Source of the DNA: Astragalus membranaceus
Taxonomy: Eukaryota > Streptophyta > Magnoliopsida > Fabales > Fabaceae
DNA length: 64,000 bases
Assembly (NCBI GenBank): GCA_039519185.1
Contig: CM076846.1
Coordinates: forward strand, 125,368,182 to 125,432,181
Direction: 5' to 3'
Part shown: positions 31,498 through 42,420 of the stretch, one piece after another
How the letters are laid out: each line of letters begins with the position of its first letter
How positions within the stretch are numbered: the first letter of the stretch is position 1
Notes under the pieces: model-generated
Database searches by the model: none
What the model was told of the DNA's origin: nothing
Seen by the model: the letters and a program-made list of their open reading frames with translations, nothing else
Position numbers and translations under genes: made by a program

Positions 31498-34400
31498 TAG
31501 GGGTGTTCAAAACCGAACCAAACCAATAGGAGAATCGCAAACCGAACCAAACCAAACCGAAAATCGTAAAAAATCGATTTCTGGCGGTTTAGTTCGGTTT
31601 TTTTTTTCACTGAACCGAGCGGTTCGGTTCGGTTCTCGGTTCTCATTTAAGAAACCAAACCAAACCAAACCGCTAAAATAATATTTGCATTTTTTTTTAA
31701 TATACTATTACTAGGCACACCCACACCAGCCCATCTCTGATCTCTCACTCACGCAGCCCAATCTCACTCACTCTATTGGACCAAAAAAAAAAGGTAAAGG
31801 AAACCCACCACAGTTCAGTTTCACGCACGCACAAACCCTATCTCACTCACTCTCTCAGCGCTGCACAGTGACCACCCAGGCACCCACCACGATTCACGGC
31901 TTCACGCACACGCCTACTGATCTCTCTCACTCTCAACGCACGGCGCAACGCTTGCTTATTGATCTCGGTCTCTCTCAAAGCTTACTGATCTCTCTCACTC
32001 TCAACGCACGGCACAACGCTTACCGATCTCTATCTCTCGCAATCGATCTCTCTCGCGCAATGCTTACCGATCTCATCTCTCTCACAGGTTCGATTCTTGA
32101 TTCATTTTCGTTTCTTTCTCAGTTCATTTTTTCTCAGTCGATTGTTGTTACATTTTTTCTCAGTTCATTTTGGTTCGATTGTGGTTCGATTAATCAGTTC
32201 ATTCTCTCTCTTTTTTTATGGGTTTTTTTATGGTTCGATTACGTTGTGCTTGTTATTACACTGTTAATACATTGTTATTAGTTTCACTTAATTTCACTTA
32301 ATTTCTCAGTTTTTTTCTCAGTTTATTGTTATTAGTTTCACTTAATTTTATTGTTGTACACTGTTAATACATTGTTATTAGTTTCACTTAGTTTCTCAGT
32401 TTATTGTTATTAGGTTCTCAGTCAATTGTTGTACACTGTTAATACATTTTATTGTTGTGCCTGATTATGTTATTACATTGTTATATCATTGTTTAGACAT
32501 GACCATTGATACCGAAGTAAACTCAGTTGCTGCCGTAGTTGCTGCCGTAGTTGCTGCCCCAGATGTTTCTGTGATCGAAAATCAGGTAATTGCTCCCCTA
32601 TCACAATTTAATGAATCTGAATAGTTGCTGCCGTAGTTGCCATTCTTACTTTATCTAATGTTCTATTTTATGTCATTTGCAGGCTGAAAATAGCCCTTCA
32701 CTCATGCCAACAACGGAACCGAAAACCGTGGAAGGTTCCAATCCTCAAAAGAAGAGGAAAACCAGAGAAGCACCTACAAATGCAAATGAAGAACCTAATG
32801 GTGGAGATCCAGGTAAACGAAAACCTTGTAGGCCTAAATCTTGGGTTTGAGAATATTTTACAAAGAATGCTTCAAATAAACGGGCTAAATGTAATTGGTG
32901 TGGGGCATCTTATGCATGTGGTTCACATATAAATGGTACCACTACTTTAAAAAAACATTTGGAGAAACAATGTAAGAAGTTTCCCCAAAATTTGCGTGAT
33001 CCTACTCAAAGCACTCTTAGTGTTCAAAAAGAAGATGGAAAAGGAAATGGTAGTGCACTTGTTGGTGTCCATTTTGATCTTGATACATGTAGACAAGCTT
33101 TAGCTAGAATGATAATTGTAGATGAGTTGCCTTTTTCGTTTGTTGAAAATGAAGGATTTCGTCATTTTATGAGTGTTGCACAACCTAGACTCCCGATTCC
33201 CGGAAGGATTACAATTGCTAGGGACTGTTTGGCTCTTTACACAAGTGAGAAACATAAGTTAAGAAGCATGTTTACTAAAACAAATGAAAGTGTTAGTCTA
33301 ACAACTGATACATGGACTTCTGTGCAAAATATTAACTATATGGTTCTTACTTCACATTTCATTGATCAAGATTGGAAGTTGCATAAAAGAATTCTTAATT
33401 TTTGTCCGATTACGTCTCATAGGGGAGAGATAATTGGCAAAAAGATTGAAAAGTGTTTGGAGGGTTGGATAATTGATAGTGTTTTCACAATCACAGTTGA
33501 TAATGCTAGTTCTAATGATGTTGCTATAAGTTACCTAAAAGGTAGAATGGAGGATTGGAATTCACATCCATTAAAAGGGGAACATTTGCATGTTAGGTGT
33601 TGTGCACATATTCTTAATCTTACTGTCAATGATGGATTGAAGGACATGCATTCTTCAATTATAAAAATTAGGAGTGCAGTTCGATATGTTCATCAATCAG
33701 CTAGTCGTTTGGATAGGTTTAAAACACGTGTTAAGGAAGTTAGGATACAAGACAGGTCTACAGTTCAGTTGGATTGTCCTACTAGGTGGAACTCCACCTA
33801 CCTTATGCTTGAACGTGCATTGATATTTCAAAAGGCCTTTAAGAGATTAGGTGAGAAGTGTGTTGAGTATGCAACGTTGCAATGTGGTATACCAAAATTA
33901 GAGGATTGGGAAAATGCCAAGTGTTTTGTGAAATTTTTGAAATTGTTTTTTGAAATCACTAAGAAGGTGTCAGGTTCAACCTATGTAACATCTTCTGCAT
34001 ATTTCATTGAACATTGTGCTATATTGGATGCATTCAAGAATTGGATGGGACTTGGTGATCCATTACTTGCAAAAATGGCTGAAAAGATGAAGGCTAAATA
34101 TAGTAAGTATTGGGGGGACGTCACAAAGATGAATATGTTGGTCTTTGTTGCTGTGATTTTTGATCCTCGGCGTAAGTTTCAGTTTATTAGGTGGGGCTTG
34201 AATAAGGGTTATGAGAAGGAGGTTGTTGATTCTTTGTGTGAAAAGGTAAAGAAAACATTATACAAAATGTTTGAGAGCTATAGGGATTTCTATAATGAAG
34301 GACAAGCTGAAATTGCTACACAAGGAGTGGAAATATCAGATGTTGTTGCATCTTCTGATCAAATTGATGATGAATTTGAGAAGGACATGGACTTAGATCA

Positions 34401-35571
34401 GAATCTCAGTAAAAATGAAGTGGATATGTATCTCACAGAGCCTAGGGAGAAGAAATGTCCAGATTTTGACATCTTGAATTGGTGGAAGGTAAATTCTACT
34501 AAATACCCTACTCTTGGTCTAATGGCTAGAGATATATTGGCGATGCCCATATCTACTGTTGCTTCGGAGTCCGCTTTCTCTACTGGAGGTAGAGTTCTTA
34601 GTTCTTATATAGGAGCTCTCTTACACCACACACTGTTGAAGCTTTAATTTGTGCACAAAATTGGCTAAGATCCTCCCATTTGTCGGTGGATATTGAAGAG
34701 CTCTTGGAAGACTTGGAAAAGCTGGAAGAAGGTATATATGGTTTGTAAATTCTGTTTTGTGAAATTACAATTATTTCTTTTGTCTAACGTTTGTTAATAT
34801 ATTTGATACATTCGTAGAACTTGCTCCGATCCCACAACTGAATGAAGGACTTTCTGACATTGAATCAGATGACGATTAGATGTATTTTTGAGCTAAATCA
34901 AATGAAATGGTATGTACTTGAATCCGGTTGAATCTTGTTAGATTTTATTACTTTATCATTTGTTGATTTTAGTTACTGATTTTATTTACTGATTTGCTTT
35001 GTAGGACACTTGCTGGAGTAGTGGATAATGCCTTTGGAGACTAGCTGGAGATTGGAATTATGTTTGAATTGCTGGAGATTGGAATTATGTTTGAATTATG
35101 TTTGCTGGAGAGTGCAATTATGTTGGAATTATATTTGTATTATATTGTTGAATTATATTGGCTTGCTGTATTGTACTTTCTGATGGAGGCCAAATTATGT
35201 TTGAATTATATTGTTGAATTATGTACTTTCTGATGGAGGCCAAATTATGTTTGAATTATATTAGACTTGCTGTACCTTCTGTTGAATTATGTCTGATGGA
35301 GGCCATATTGGTGGAGGCCAAATTATGTTTGAATTATGTTGAATTATATTGGCAGGACAAAACCGAACCAAATTATGTTTGAATTACGTATAAATCATGT
35401 TTTGTCTCGTCAAAAACCGAACAAAACCGAACCAATCCAAACCGCTTTGGTTTGGTTTGGTTTATTTTTTTGAAGCAAACCGAACCAAACCAAACCGCAT
35501 CTATTTTTACCTCGCGGTTCGGTGCACTTTTTTGCTCAAAACCGAACCAAACCGCACCGCGAACACCCCTA
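31498..35571 (+). mobile_element. hAT transposon (4.07 kb) with decayed transposase
   Basis: Eleven-base terminal inverted repeats, TAGGGGTGTTC at 31498 and GAACACCCCTA ending at 35571. The flanks are CATCCTAT (31490-31497) and CATCCTAC (35572-35579), an 8-bp TSD with one mismatch. Subterminal regions (31510-31680 and 35350-35560) are packed with ACCGAACCAAACC words and their complements, likely transposase-binding sites. TIR length, 8-bp TSD and a BED/hATC transposase fix it as hAT. Confidence 0.93.
32499..34879 (+). pseudogene. hAT transposase (RICESLEEPER/DAYSLEEPER-like), inactivated
   Basis: Exon 1 32499-32585 (MTIDTEVNSV..., donor CAG|GTAATT), exon 2 32683-34731, exon 3 34818-34879. 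The N-terminal BED finger is CNWCGASYACGSH...HLEKQC, followed by the RNase H-like core (LTTDTWTSVQNINYM, TVDNASSND, CCAHILNLTVNDGL, DCPTRWNSTYLML) and the hATC dimerisation block (FDILNWWKVNSTKYPTLGLMARDILAMP, SESAFSTGGRVL). Two lesions: TGG to TGA at 32848-32850 just before the finger, and a frameshift near 34620 after which the correct reading (ALICAQNWLRSS) is in another frame through to exon 3. The open 562-residue piece starts after the first lesion. Transposase cuts and pastes the element; this copy cannot supply it. Confidence 0.9.
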
Positions 35572-35579
35572 CATCCTAC

Positions 35580-35801
35580 TACCTCAAAAAGCAAGATTTA
35601 ATCGTCCGTAGGAGTTCTACCTAATCAAACAACAAATGGGGTTGAGAAACGACTCATATAAAAGACATAAGCTTGGCTTTTCTCTTGAAAGAAATCGGTG
35701 CCAAGATGCAACATGAATCCTCTCCACAAGCTTCTCCCGGGCTAGTGGATTATATAGTACTATTAATTGGTGGAAACATCTAATTAATACTTAAAATGTT
35801 T
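35580..35801. other. No recognisable feature
   Basis: Spacer between the hAT element and the MITE; no ORF or repeat seen. Confidence 0.5.
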
Positions 35802-35810
35802 TTATTTTTA

Positions 35811-36214
35811 GGGTTAAATATGTTTTTGGTCCTTATAAAATTTGGGTTTTCGTTTTTAGTCCCTACATTAACGAAATAGGCGTTTTGGTCCCTACATTTT
35901 TTTCCCGTTTTCATTAATAGTCCCTGTCGTTAAATCCATCTGATCAGTCAATAGAAATGTGACGTGGCTGTTAAAAAGATAGGGACCAAAACACCTATTT
36001 TGTTAATGTAGGGACTAAACTTAGAATGAACCAATTTTGTAGGGACCAAAAACATATTTTACGCTAAATAAAAAAAGCCTAATCAAATGGATTTAACGAC
36101 AGGACTATTAATGAAAACGGAAAAAAATGTTGGGACCAAAACGCCTATTTCGTTAATGTGGGGACTAAACTTAGAAGGAGTCAATTTTGTAGGGACTAAA
36201 AACATATTTAACCC
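35811..36214. mobile_element. Mutator-type MITE (404 bp)
   Basis: TIRs GGGTTAAATATGTTTTTGGT at the left and its complement (with ACTAAAAACATATTTAACCC) at the right. TTATTTTTA lies on both sides (35802-35810 and 36215-36223), a perfect 9-bp TSD as made by Mutator-like transposases. Inside, a second copy of the right-end sequence (about 36035-36066) shows a partial duplication. The GGTCCCTACATT-type interior is a family I know from several legume genomes. No coding capacity. Confidence 0.85.
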
Positions 36215-36223
36215 TTATTTTTA

Positions 36224-38310
36224 TTAACATTATTATTGAATGTTATGTAATTATGATATTTCCCCTTATTTTTCTCTCTTATTTGGCTAATTAATAAAAT
36301 TCACAAACTATTATTATTTATAAAATTAATATTATTGGAATAAAATTCGTAAAACAAAGGCACAATATAAAATGTAACAAAAAAAAAGGCACAATATAAA
36401 ACAAAGGAAATATCTCGAGCATGATGATTTTGATAGAATGATGATTCAGAAGTTAAGACCATATTAAATAACTCTTCATGATTTATCAAACGATAAGCTT
36501 AAATCGCATTTGACTTTTTTATTATAAAAAGACATTTGACTTTTTTTTTTGGTAATAAAAAGGCATTGAACTTTATATTGTCAATGAGTATTATTAATTG
36601 GCTTCGCAAAATAGTCAACTCATCTTATGATCCTTCTTTAATTTTCCTGATTGTCAGGCAACAATTATTGTAAACCCCCGTCCCCTCAACGTCACGCCAA
36701 GATGCATGCAGGAGCTTGGTAAGATCTGCATACTACGACTGGACAAAAAAAATATAACCGACCGAAAACCGAGATATCCGAAAGTTGAAACAGGTGAGCG
36801 GGTGGGTGGTAACGGGTCTCGGGTCTTCATGTAAGCTCTTTCAGTTTTGTATGGTTTGTTGTGGTCGGTTGCGGATCTCTTAAAACAAATCCATCAAAAA
36901 CCGAAACTGACCTCACATATAGATCACATCAAAATTACTTTTTCAATTTCAAAAGGTGATGTGATAGACAGTAGCAGCTCAGAGCTAGTGGACAGACTAT
37001 ATTCACAAGGCTCGAGAAAGGGATGTCACTGTAAACTTGACACAACCAAAACACCACTTATTTCTCTTTCTTTAATTACAATTTTCTCTCTCATAGAATA
37101 AACCATGCGGCCACAGGGATGGGAGAGAACAAATATACATTCATTAATTAAAAAAAGTGACGTAAGTTTCTTCCTAAAGGCAAAATGGTTGTTCTTTTCT
37201 GAACTTGATAAAAAACGCAGAAACAAGGTTGAAGATGATCGGCGGAGGAAGACTGGAAAAGATAGAGGAAGTTTTATAACTGCATGTTGAAAACCGAATC
37301 TACCCAACAGTCGAAATCGCCACCCACTAGAACCGTATCCGCCAAAACCATCACTCCAAACGGTCGAAAATAGGTGTATTTCCATCCTCTTCGGTTTTCT
37401 TTGGATCTCACTTCCTTAATTCGAATCCGCCATAACCGACCGTTTGTCGAGTCCTACTGCATAGTGCATACTGTCGATCTTGAGGGAGGGTCCAATAAAA
37501 GGTCAGTCGAAGGCAAGACTATCAATCCGACCCATGCGCCAAAGCTGTGGAAGAACGTCAACTTTGATTATAGACAAAGTGGTTAGTAATTACTAATAGT
37601 GTTTGGTTAAAAAAAAGTAATTATTAATAGTGTTTTTTCTTTTTTTGATAAGAAATGTTAGTGGGGGTGGGGGAATGTTAGTTTCCGGGGATTGAACCCT
37701 GAACCTCCTTCTTGCAACTTTGCAACTCCTTCACGTCCCTTAGTTAGTAATTATTAATAGTGTGTTAGTTGTTAGGGGGAGTCTTAATAAAAAAAGTTGT
37801 TAGGGGGTAGGGGAGTGGGGTTCGAACCCCATATATCCATGTTTCATCAAAAATGTATCTTTCACTCAACTATGTAATACCCTTCTGGAACTCGGATTCA
37901 AAATTGGATGTGATCGTATGATAATAGTGTACGTAGTGTTTATTTATCATTTGTGGCCAAGCCGATAAAAAGAGCTGAGGCGTTCTAATCATCAAGTACA
38001 AAGAAGGTTAGGCGTGCGCCTATAACTTAGGAGGTTGGATAAGGGTTGGGTGCCATCAACTGCTAAGGGTGGTTGTGAGTTTTTGGTTTGACTTTCAAAA
38101 CCAATATATGTTCGGGTGTATCTAATATGGACCACTCAAAACCAATATATGTTCGGGTGTATCTAATAAAAAATTGAAAATAAAAATAATCTTTTTTTAA
38201 AACTTACTAAAAATGGTAAAGGTTCGCTTTTGAACCATTTTTTCGAAGTTCATATTAAATGCACCCATATATGTTCGGGTAAAATTGAGTTGAGTTGTCG
38301 GTTCATCTAA
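36224..38310. other. Mostly unrecognised; two SINE-like B boxes
   Basis: No gene supported. AACCGACCGAAAACCGA words at 36750-36780 and related ones at 37265-37440 could be ends of a decayed small element. Two perfect B-box-like motifs occur: GGTTCAATCCC on minus at about 37685-37695 and GGTTCGAACCCC on plus at about 37820-37831. Each lies beside a TTATTAATAGTG word (37625, 37750), as if related SINE-like or MITE-like copies. A 34-base phrase with ATATATGTTCGGGTGTATCT is repeated at 38101 and 38142. Confidence 0.4.
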
Positions 38311-38317
38311 TTCCAAT

Positions 38318-38531
38318 TTGCACAAGCTGTGGCAAGAAATCTGGAAGGCCCCCGTTCCATCCAAAGTTAGAAATTCCATGTGGAGACTTGCAAAAAATAT
38401 ACTCCCCACTAGAGCAAATATCAGAAAGAAGGGGATCTCTCTTGACACATCTTTCCCTTTGTGTAATGAGGGATGTGAAAATACAGAGCACATGATTCTC
38501 CATTGCTCTATCATGAATCTGACTTTGTTCG
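38318..38531 (+). pseudogene. LINE reverse-transcriptase zinc-finger fragment (zf-RVT)
   Basis: The plus frame reads LHKLWQEIWKAPVPSK, FP then CNEGCENTEHMILHC. This is the zinc-binding region at the C-terminal end of plant L1-type LINE ORF2 (W-x2-IW...P-K..., LP-T...L..., CxxxCxxxxEHxxxxC). Only about 65 residues remain and the sequence breaks off where the Tat LTR starts at 38532. No endonuclease or RT core is nearby. Confidence 0.75.
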
Positions 38532-38862
38532 TGTTACAGATTGGGCCTTTGTGCTTAAGGCCCAACACCAAATGCAAGTCCATCAACCAATGGAGGAGAT
38601 CAAAGACCTAGATCCAATGGTTCCCATTGATCCCCAAAACCTATAAATAAGCATTCAATGCAAGCATTAAAGGTACGCACTCTCCAACCATCTAACTTGC
38701 AATCAGTCCACTTGCTGACTTGAGCGTCGGAGTGTCATTGCAGGTACACACCACCTCGGATCGGAGCCAGACTCGGATTGATCAGGAGCTTAATTACCAA
38801 CTATCTCGGATCTGACTAGGTATCTAGGATCGGATATCAGTCTCGAGGTAAGGTACAGAACA
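38532..38862 (+). repeat. 5' LTR of the Tat-lineage element
   Basis: TGTTACAGATTGGG...GGTACAGAACA, 331 bp, followed at once by a PBS-like sequence. The TG/CA ends fit, but with no second LTR in the window the left border is inferred. A TATA box (CCTATAAATAAGC) lies at 38639-38651. Confidence 0.65.
38641..38648 (+). promoter_or_regulatory. TATA box of the Tat-lineage LTR
   Basis: CTATAAATAAGC inside the 331-bp LTR, about 220 bases before the PBS. Confidence 0.65.
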
Positions 38863-38863
38863 T

Positions 38864-38882
38864 TGGCGACCACAGGGGGAGG
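38864..38882 (+). promoter_or_regulatory. Primer-binding site of the Tat-lineage element
   Basis: TGGCGACCACAGGGGGAGG follows the LTR end by one base. It begins TGG as every tRNA-primed PBS does; I did not identify the tRNA. Confidence 0.55.
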
Positions 38883-38924
38883 ATCTTATACTTCCTTCCC
38901 CCCGCTTCCCCAGCCAGTAATGGC

Positions 38925-40533
38925 TCCGGTTTTACGTCAAAGAAGGATCTCAAGTGCGATAGTGAGACATGACCCACAACAAGAAACCCCGAAAGGAGCG
39001 GCAGTCACGGTTCCTCATAGCTCGAATTCCACCACCTCCTCAGACCGTCCAGGTACCGGTCGATGCTGTTCAACAGCTAGTCCAACTGCCGACGAGGCAG
39101 GCCGAGGCTGAGCAGGAAAGAAGTCAACGTTACACACAGCTCGAGGCTGAAATTACCGAGATTTGTTCCCGTAATATCCCGGACCGTTCATCTCCCCAAT
39201 ACCATTCTCCCAGCAGGGAGACGTATGGTCGAAGGCGTCACCGGTCTCCAGCCTGGAGAAGGCATCATCACCGATCTCCTCCTCAGCGCAGAGGGGGGAG
39301 CATGGATTAGGGGCACTTCCAAGCGAGACCTATGACGACACCTACTATCCCGAGGGTTCCCCTCATCAGAGCTTGTCATTGGCATCCTCATCTCCAAGGC
39401 GGCGCTCCTTAAGCCGGGAGAGATCCCCACGACATCGAGCTAGTGGCCCACACTCCAGAAGATCCCCTGCCAGACGAGCTACCCGACGATCTCCTGAAAG
39501 GGCAAGACCGACGGCCAGAAAGGGACCTTTCACCGACGAGATTGACTTCTTCCCGGTACCAAGGCATCTTGAGAAGTCCCCCGGGTGGTCTAAAGATGTA
39601 CGATGGGACCACTGACCCAGATCGCCACCTAGATTACTTCGACACAGTGATGCAGTATCAGAATGTCCCGAGCGAAATCAAATGTCGGATTTTCCCTCTG
39701 ACCCTTGAGAAGTTGGCCCTGGACTGGTTCAGAGCCCTGAGACCAAATTCAATATCCTCCTGGGACCAGCTAGCCCAGTCATTCTCCGCCCATTTTGCCC
39801 ACTCCAAAATGAAGCCGAAATCCCGGAAGGTCCTGCAGGCTATCCGGCAAGGAGAAAATGAATCGCTCCGAGATTACATCGAGAGGTTCAACAGAGAGGC
39901 TGCCCAGGTCAGGAATCTCGATGACTCTGTCCGGCTCTATTTCATGGAGGCCGGCCTCCGTGAGGGAAGTCTTTTCCAGATCGATATCGGAGTCAATCAG
40001 ACTGAGTCACTCGCTGATTTTCTCCAGCGATCTCAGAAGTACCTCGACCATGAAGAATGAGTGATCGCGAGAAGGAAGGATATCGACCCCGGAACCTCCA
40101 AACCTTGGGGCGAAAAGGAGTTTCGGTACGAGAAGGAAACCCGGAGAAACGGCAAGCCAAGACCTCGAAACCGGCACCAGCTTTACTCCGAGCTTAATGA
40201 GACCCGGGCTACGATCCTTGCGGATTGTATGAACACAGACTTCAAGGAAGTTAAATTCCCCGACCCACTCCCACACAGACCGGGCCAGCGATCGAACAAA
40301 TACTGTCGGTATCATCGAAGCAAAGGCCATGATACCAATCGTTGTAATGCTCTGAAAGATGACATTGAAGACCTAATCAAGAAAGGGAAGCTGAGCCAGT
40401 ACGTGGCTAAAGCACCTCGGAAGGAGGTAGAGATTAAAGAAGAAAAGGACGACCCCAAGAAGAAGGGTAAAGCCCGTCAAGGAAGAGAGGAAAGCTCGGA
40501 GGACGAGCATGACTTCCGGAAGTCTAAAGGTTG
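38925..40533 (+). pseudogene. Tat-lineage gag (frameshifted)
   Basis: Readable in pieces. The N terminus is MAPVLRQRRISS at about 38921-38935; it shifts frame near 39030 (PPPPQTVQVPVDAVQQL...), has an Arg/Ser-rich middle (39230-39500), and shifts frame again near 39590. The capsid block is YDGTTDPDRHLDYFDTVM ... FRALRPNSISSWDQL ... ESLRDYIERFNREA (39600-40057), with a stop at 40058. The zinc-binding region CRYHRSKGHDTNRCNALK is at about 40305-40360, and the final stop is at 40532. At least two frameshifts and one stop make it dead. Confidence 0.8.
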
Positions 40534-40540
40534 ACCGGTA

Positions 40541-40791
40541 ATGATGGTTATCTCTGGGGGCTACCCCGTCGAAGCTTCAGGAAAAACCATGAAAAGAAAG
40601 TGGAAGGAAATCATGTGCGCTGCTTTGACCTCAGCAATAACCTCAGCCCCGGAGCGGCCTCTCTTGGCCTTTGGCGACCAAGACCTCCTTGATGGCAAGC
40701 CCAACAAGCACGTACCTATTCCAATCAGGGCAGTCATGGCCAATCAGGAGATAAGGAGAATCTTGGTTGACCAGGGAAGCTCGACAGATAT
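40541..40791 (+). pseudogene. Tat-lineage protease, cut after the active site
   Basis: The frame runs MVISGGYPVEASGKTMKRK ... VPIPIRAVMANQEIRRILVDQGSSTDI and is then replaced by the inserted sequence at 40792. DQGSS is the catalytic aspartate motif in its usual Tat form. The rest of protease, all of RT and almost all RNase H are absent from the window. Confidence 0.8.
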
Positions 40792-42420
40792 TGTAACGCC
40801 CCAAAAATTTAATTATTTATTTAATTGAATTGTTTGGGAATTTAATTGGTAGAAAAATAATAAAATAATAAAAATGCTAGTATATGTGGGCCTATTGTTA
40901 GGGTTGGGAGTAGTAAAAAGAGAAGTGTTAGGGAGGCCCATGATGTAATTCGAATTAGCTAAGGAAAAGCCCACAAGATTAACTAAAGTATAAATAGACA
41001 TTATTTAGGGTTTTGCTCATTTAGAAGGAACAAAAATAAGAATTGGAGAGAAGAGAAGGAAGGGGACGGCGTGAAGGAGGAGAGGGAGCTAGGGCAAGCC
41101 AAAGACTTCGAATTCTTCTAAGGCTAAGGTAAGGGTGGGGTTCTATCTCTATAATTGGGTGTATGAATGGCTCTATGTAGGAAGGTTATGGAACCCTAGG
41201 TGTTATTAAGTTTAGAAAACCCTAGTTGTAGGTATTTGCATTCTAAATGTTGATGTTGAATCTGACTGATGAGGTTTTTCACCTATTGATGATGTGTGCA
41301 TATGGTTGTTGATGTTTGAGAATCCAAAAATCTGTCCTGGGCGCCCTCCTGGGCGCCATCTTGTTGCTCGCAGGTTGCTGCTGGGCGCTGGTGCGCTGGG
41401 CGCCATGGGCGCCGTTTGATGTCCTGCTGTTGTTCTGGCGCATGGGGGCCAAGGGCGCCAAAGTTGTGGCTGCCCAGTTGCTGTCTGTGGGGTTGTTCTG
41501 GCGCATGGGCGCCAAGGGCGCCAAAATTGTGGCTGCCCAATTGCTGTCTGTTGGGTTGTTCTGGCGCATGGGCGCCAAGGGCGCCAATGTTGTGGCTGGC
41601 CAGTTGCTGTTGCTGTGTCGTTTCTGGTGCATGGGCGCCAAGGGCGCCAATGCTGTTGCTGCCCTGTTACTGTTGTTGCCGTTCTGGCGCCTTGGGGGGC
41701 CAAGGGCGCCATGTTGGCTGCCCTGTTCTGTTGTTGGGCGCCGTTCCTGAAATGTTGCTGGGCGCCATGGGCGCCATCTTGCTGTTGTGTGTTGCTATCT
41801 TGCAGTTTCCTGGCGCATGGGCGCCAAGGGCGCCAAAACCTGGCCGCCCTGTTGCTGTTCCATCCTGGGCGCCATGGGCGCCAATTATGATGTTGCTGTG
41901 TTCTTGGGCGCCAAGGGCGCCAAAATCTGGCTGCCAGTTGCTGGTTCTGGGCGCATGGGCGCCAAGATTGGCTGCCCAATTTCTATTGTTGCTTGCTGTG
42001 TCTGGTGCAGGGGCGCCATGGGCGCCAAAATCTGGCTGCCTTGTTGCTGTGTCTGGCGAAGGGGCGCCATGGGCACCAAAATCTGGCTGCCTTGTTGCTG
42101 TGTCTGGCGCAGGGGCTCCATGGGCGCCAGAATCTGGCTGCCTCGTTGCTGTGTTATGTTCTGGTGCTGTGGGCGCCAAGGGCGCCAGTGTGGCTGCCTG
42201 TGTTCCGCGTTGTGTTGCGTGTTGTGTTGCTGGGCGCCATGGGCGCCAAAGGCGCCAGTTTGGCTGCCCAAATGTGAATTTCACATTTGATGCTTGGGAC
42301 GATGTGTTGAAGTTGAATATGTAATTAGGCCCAAAGTTGCCAAAATATTGGAGGTTGCTAAATTGTTGATGTGTTGCCAAAATATTGGAAGTTGCTAAAT
42401 TGTTGATGTGTTGCCAGGAC
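40792..42420 (+). mobile_element. R1: LTR-like insertion in the Tat element
   Basis: Begins TGTAACGCCCCAAAAATTTA, very like the start of the Tekay-B LTR (TGTAACACCCCGGAAATAA), with a GC-rich repeat block in the middle as in that LTR. It is therefore probably an LTR, or most of one, of a related chromovirus. The first 552 bp are almost identical to 45662-46213. No TSD was found; the right border is where Tat coding sense resumes (ENTRADVLSKLAS) near 42420, and the host has lost RT and RNase H at this spot. Confidence 0.6.
41334..42285. repeat. GGCGCC-rich minisatellite
   Basis: Irregular units of about 60-66 bp (63 between 41493 and 41556), each with one to three GGCGCC palindromes and a TTGTGGCTGCCCAGTTGCTGT-like phrase. 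Base composition is far more G+C-rich than the surroundings. Long ORFs in several frames on both strands (for example 41416-42324) are products of the repeat, not genes. Confidence 0.88.

Noticed and set aside
41416..42324. A 302-residue ORF (and a 268-residue one on the other strand)
   Set aside because: Both run through the GGCGCC minisatellite, whose unit length is often a multiple of three and which lacks stops in several frames. The translation is a repeat of GRQGR/APWAPK words with no domain.
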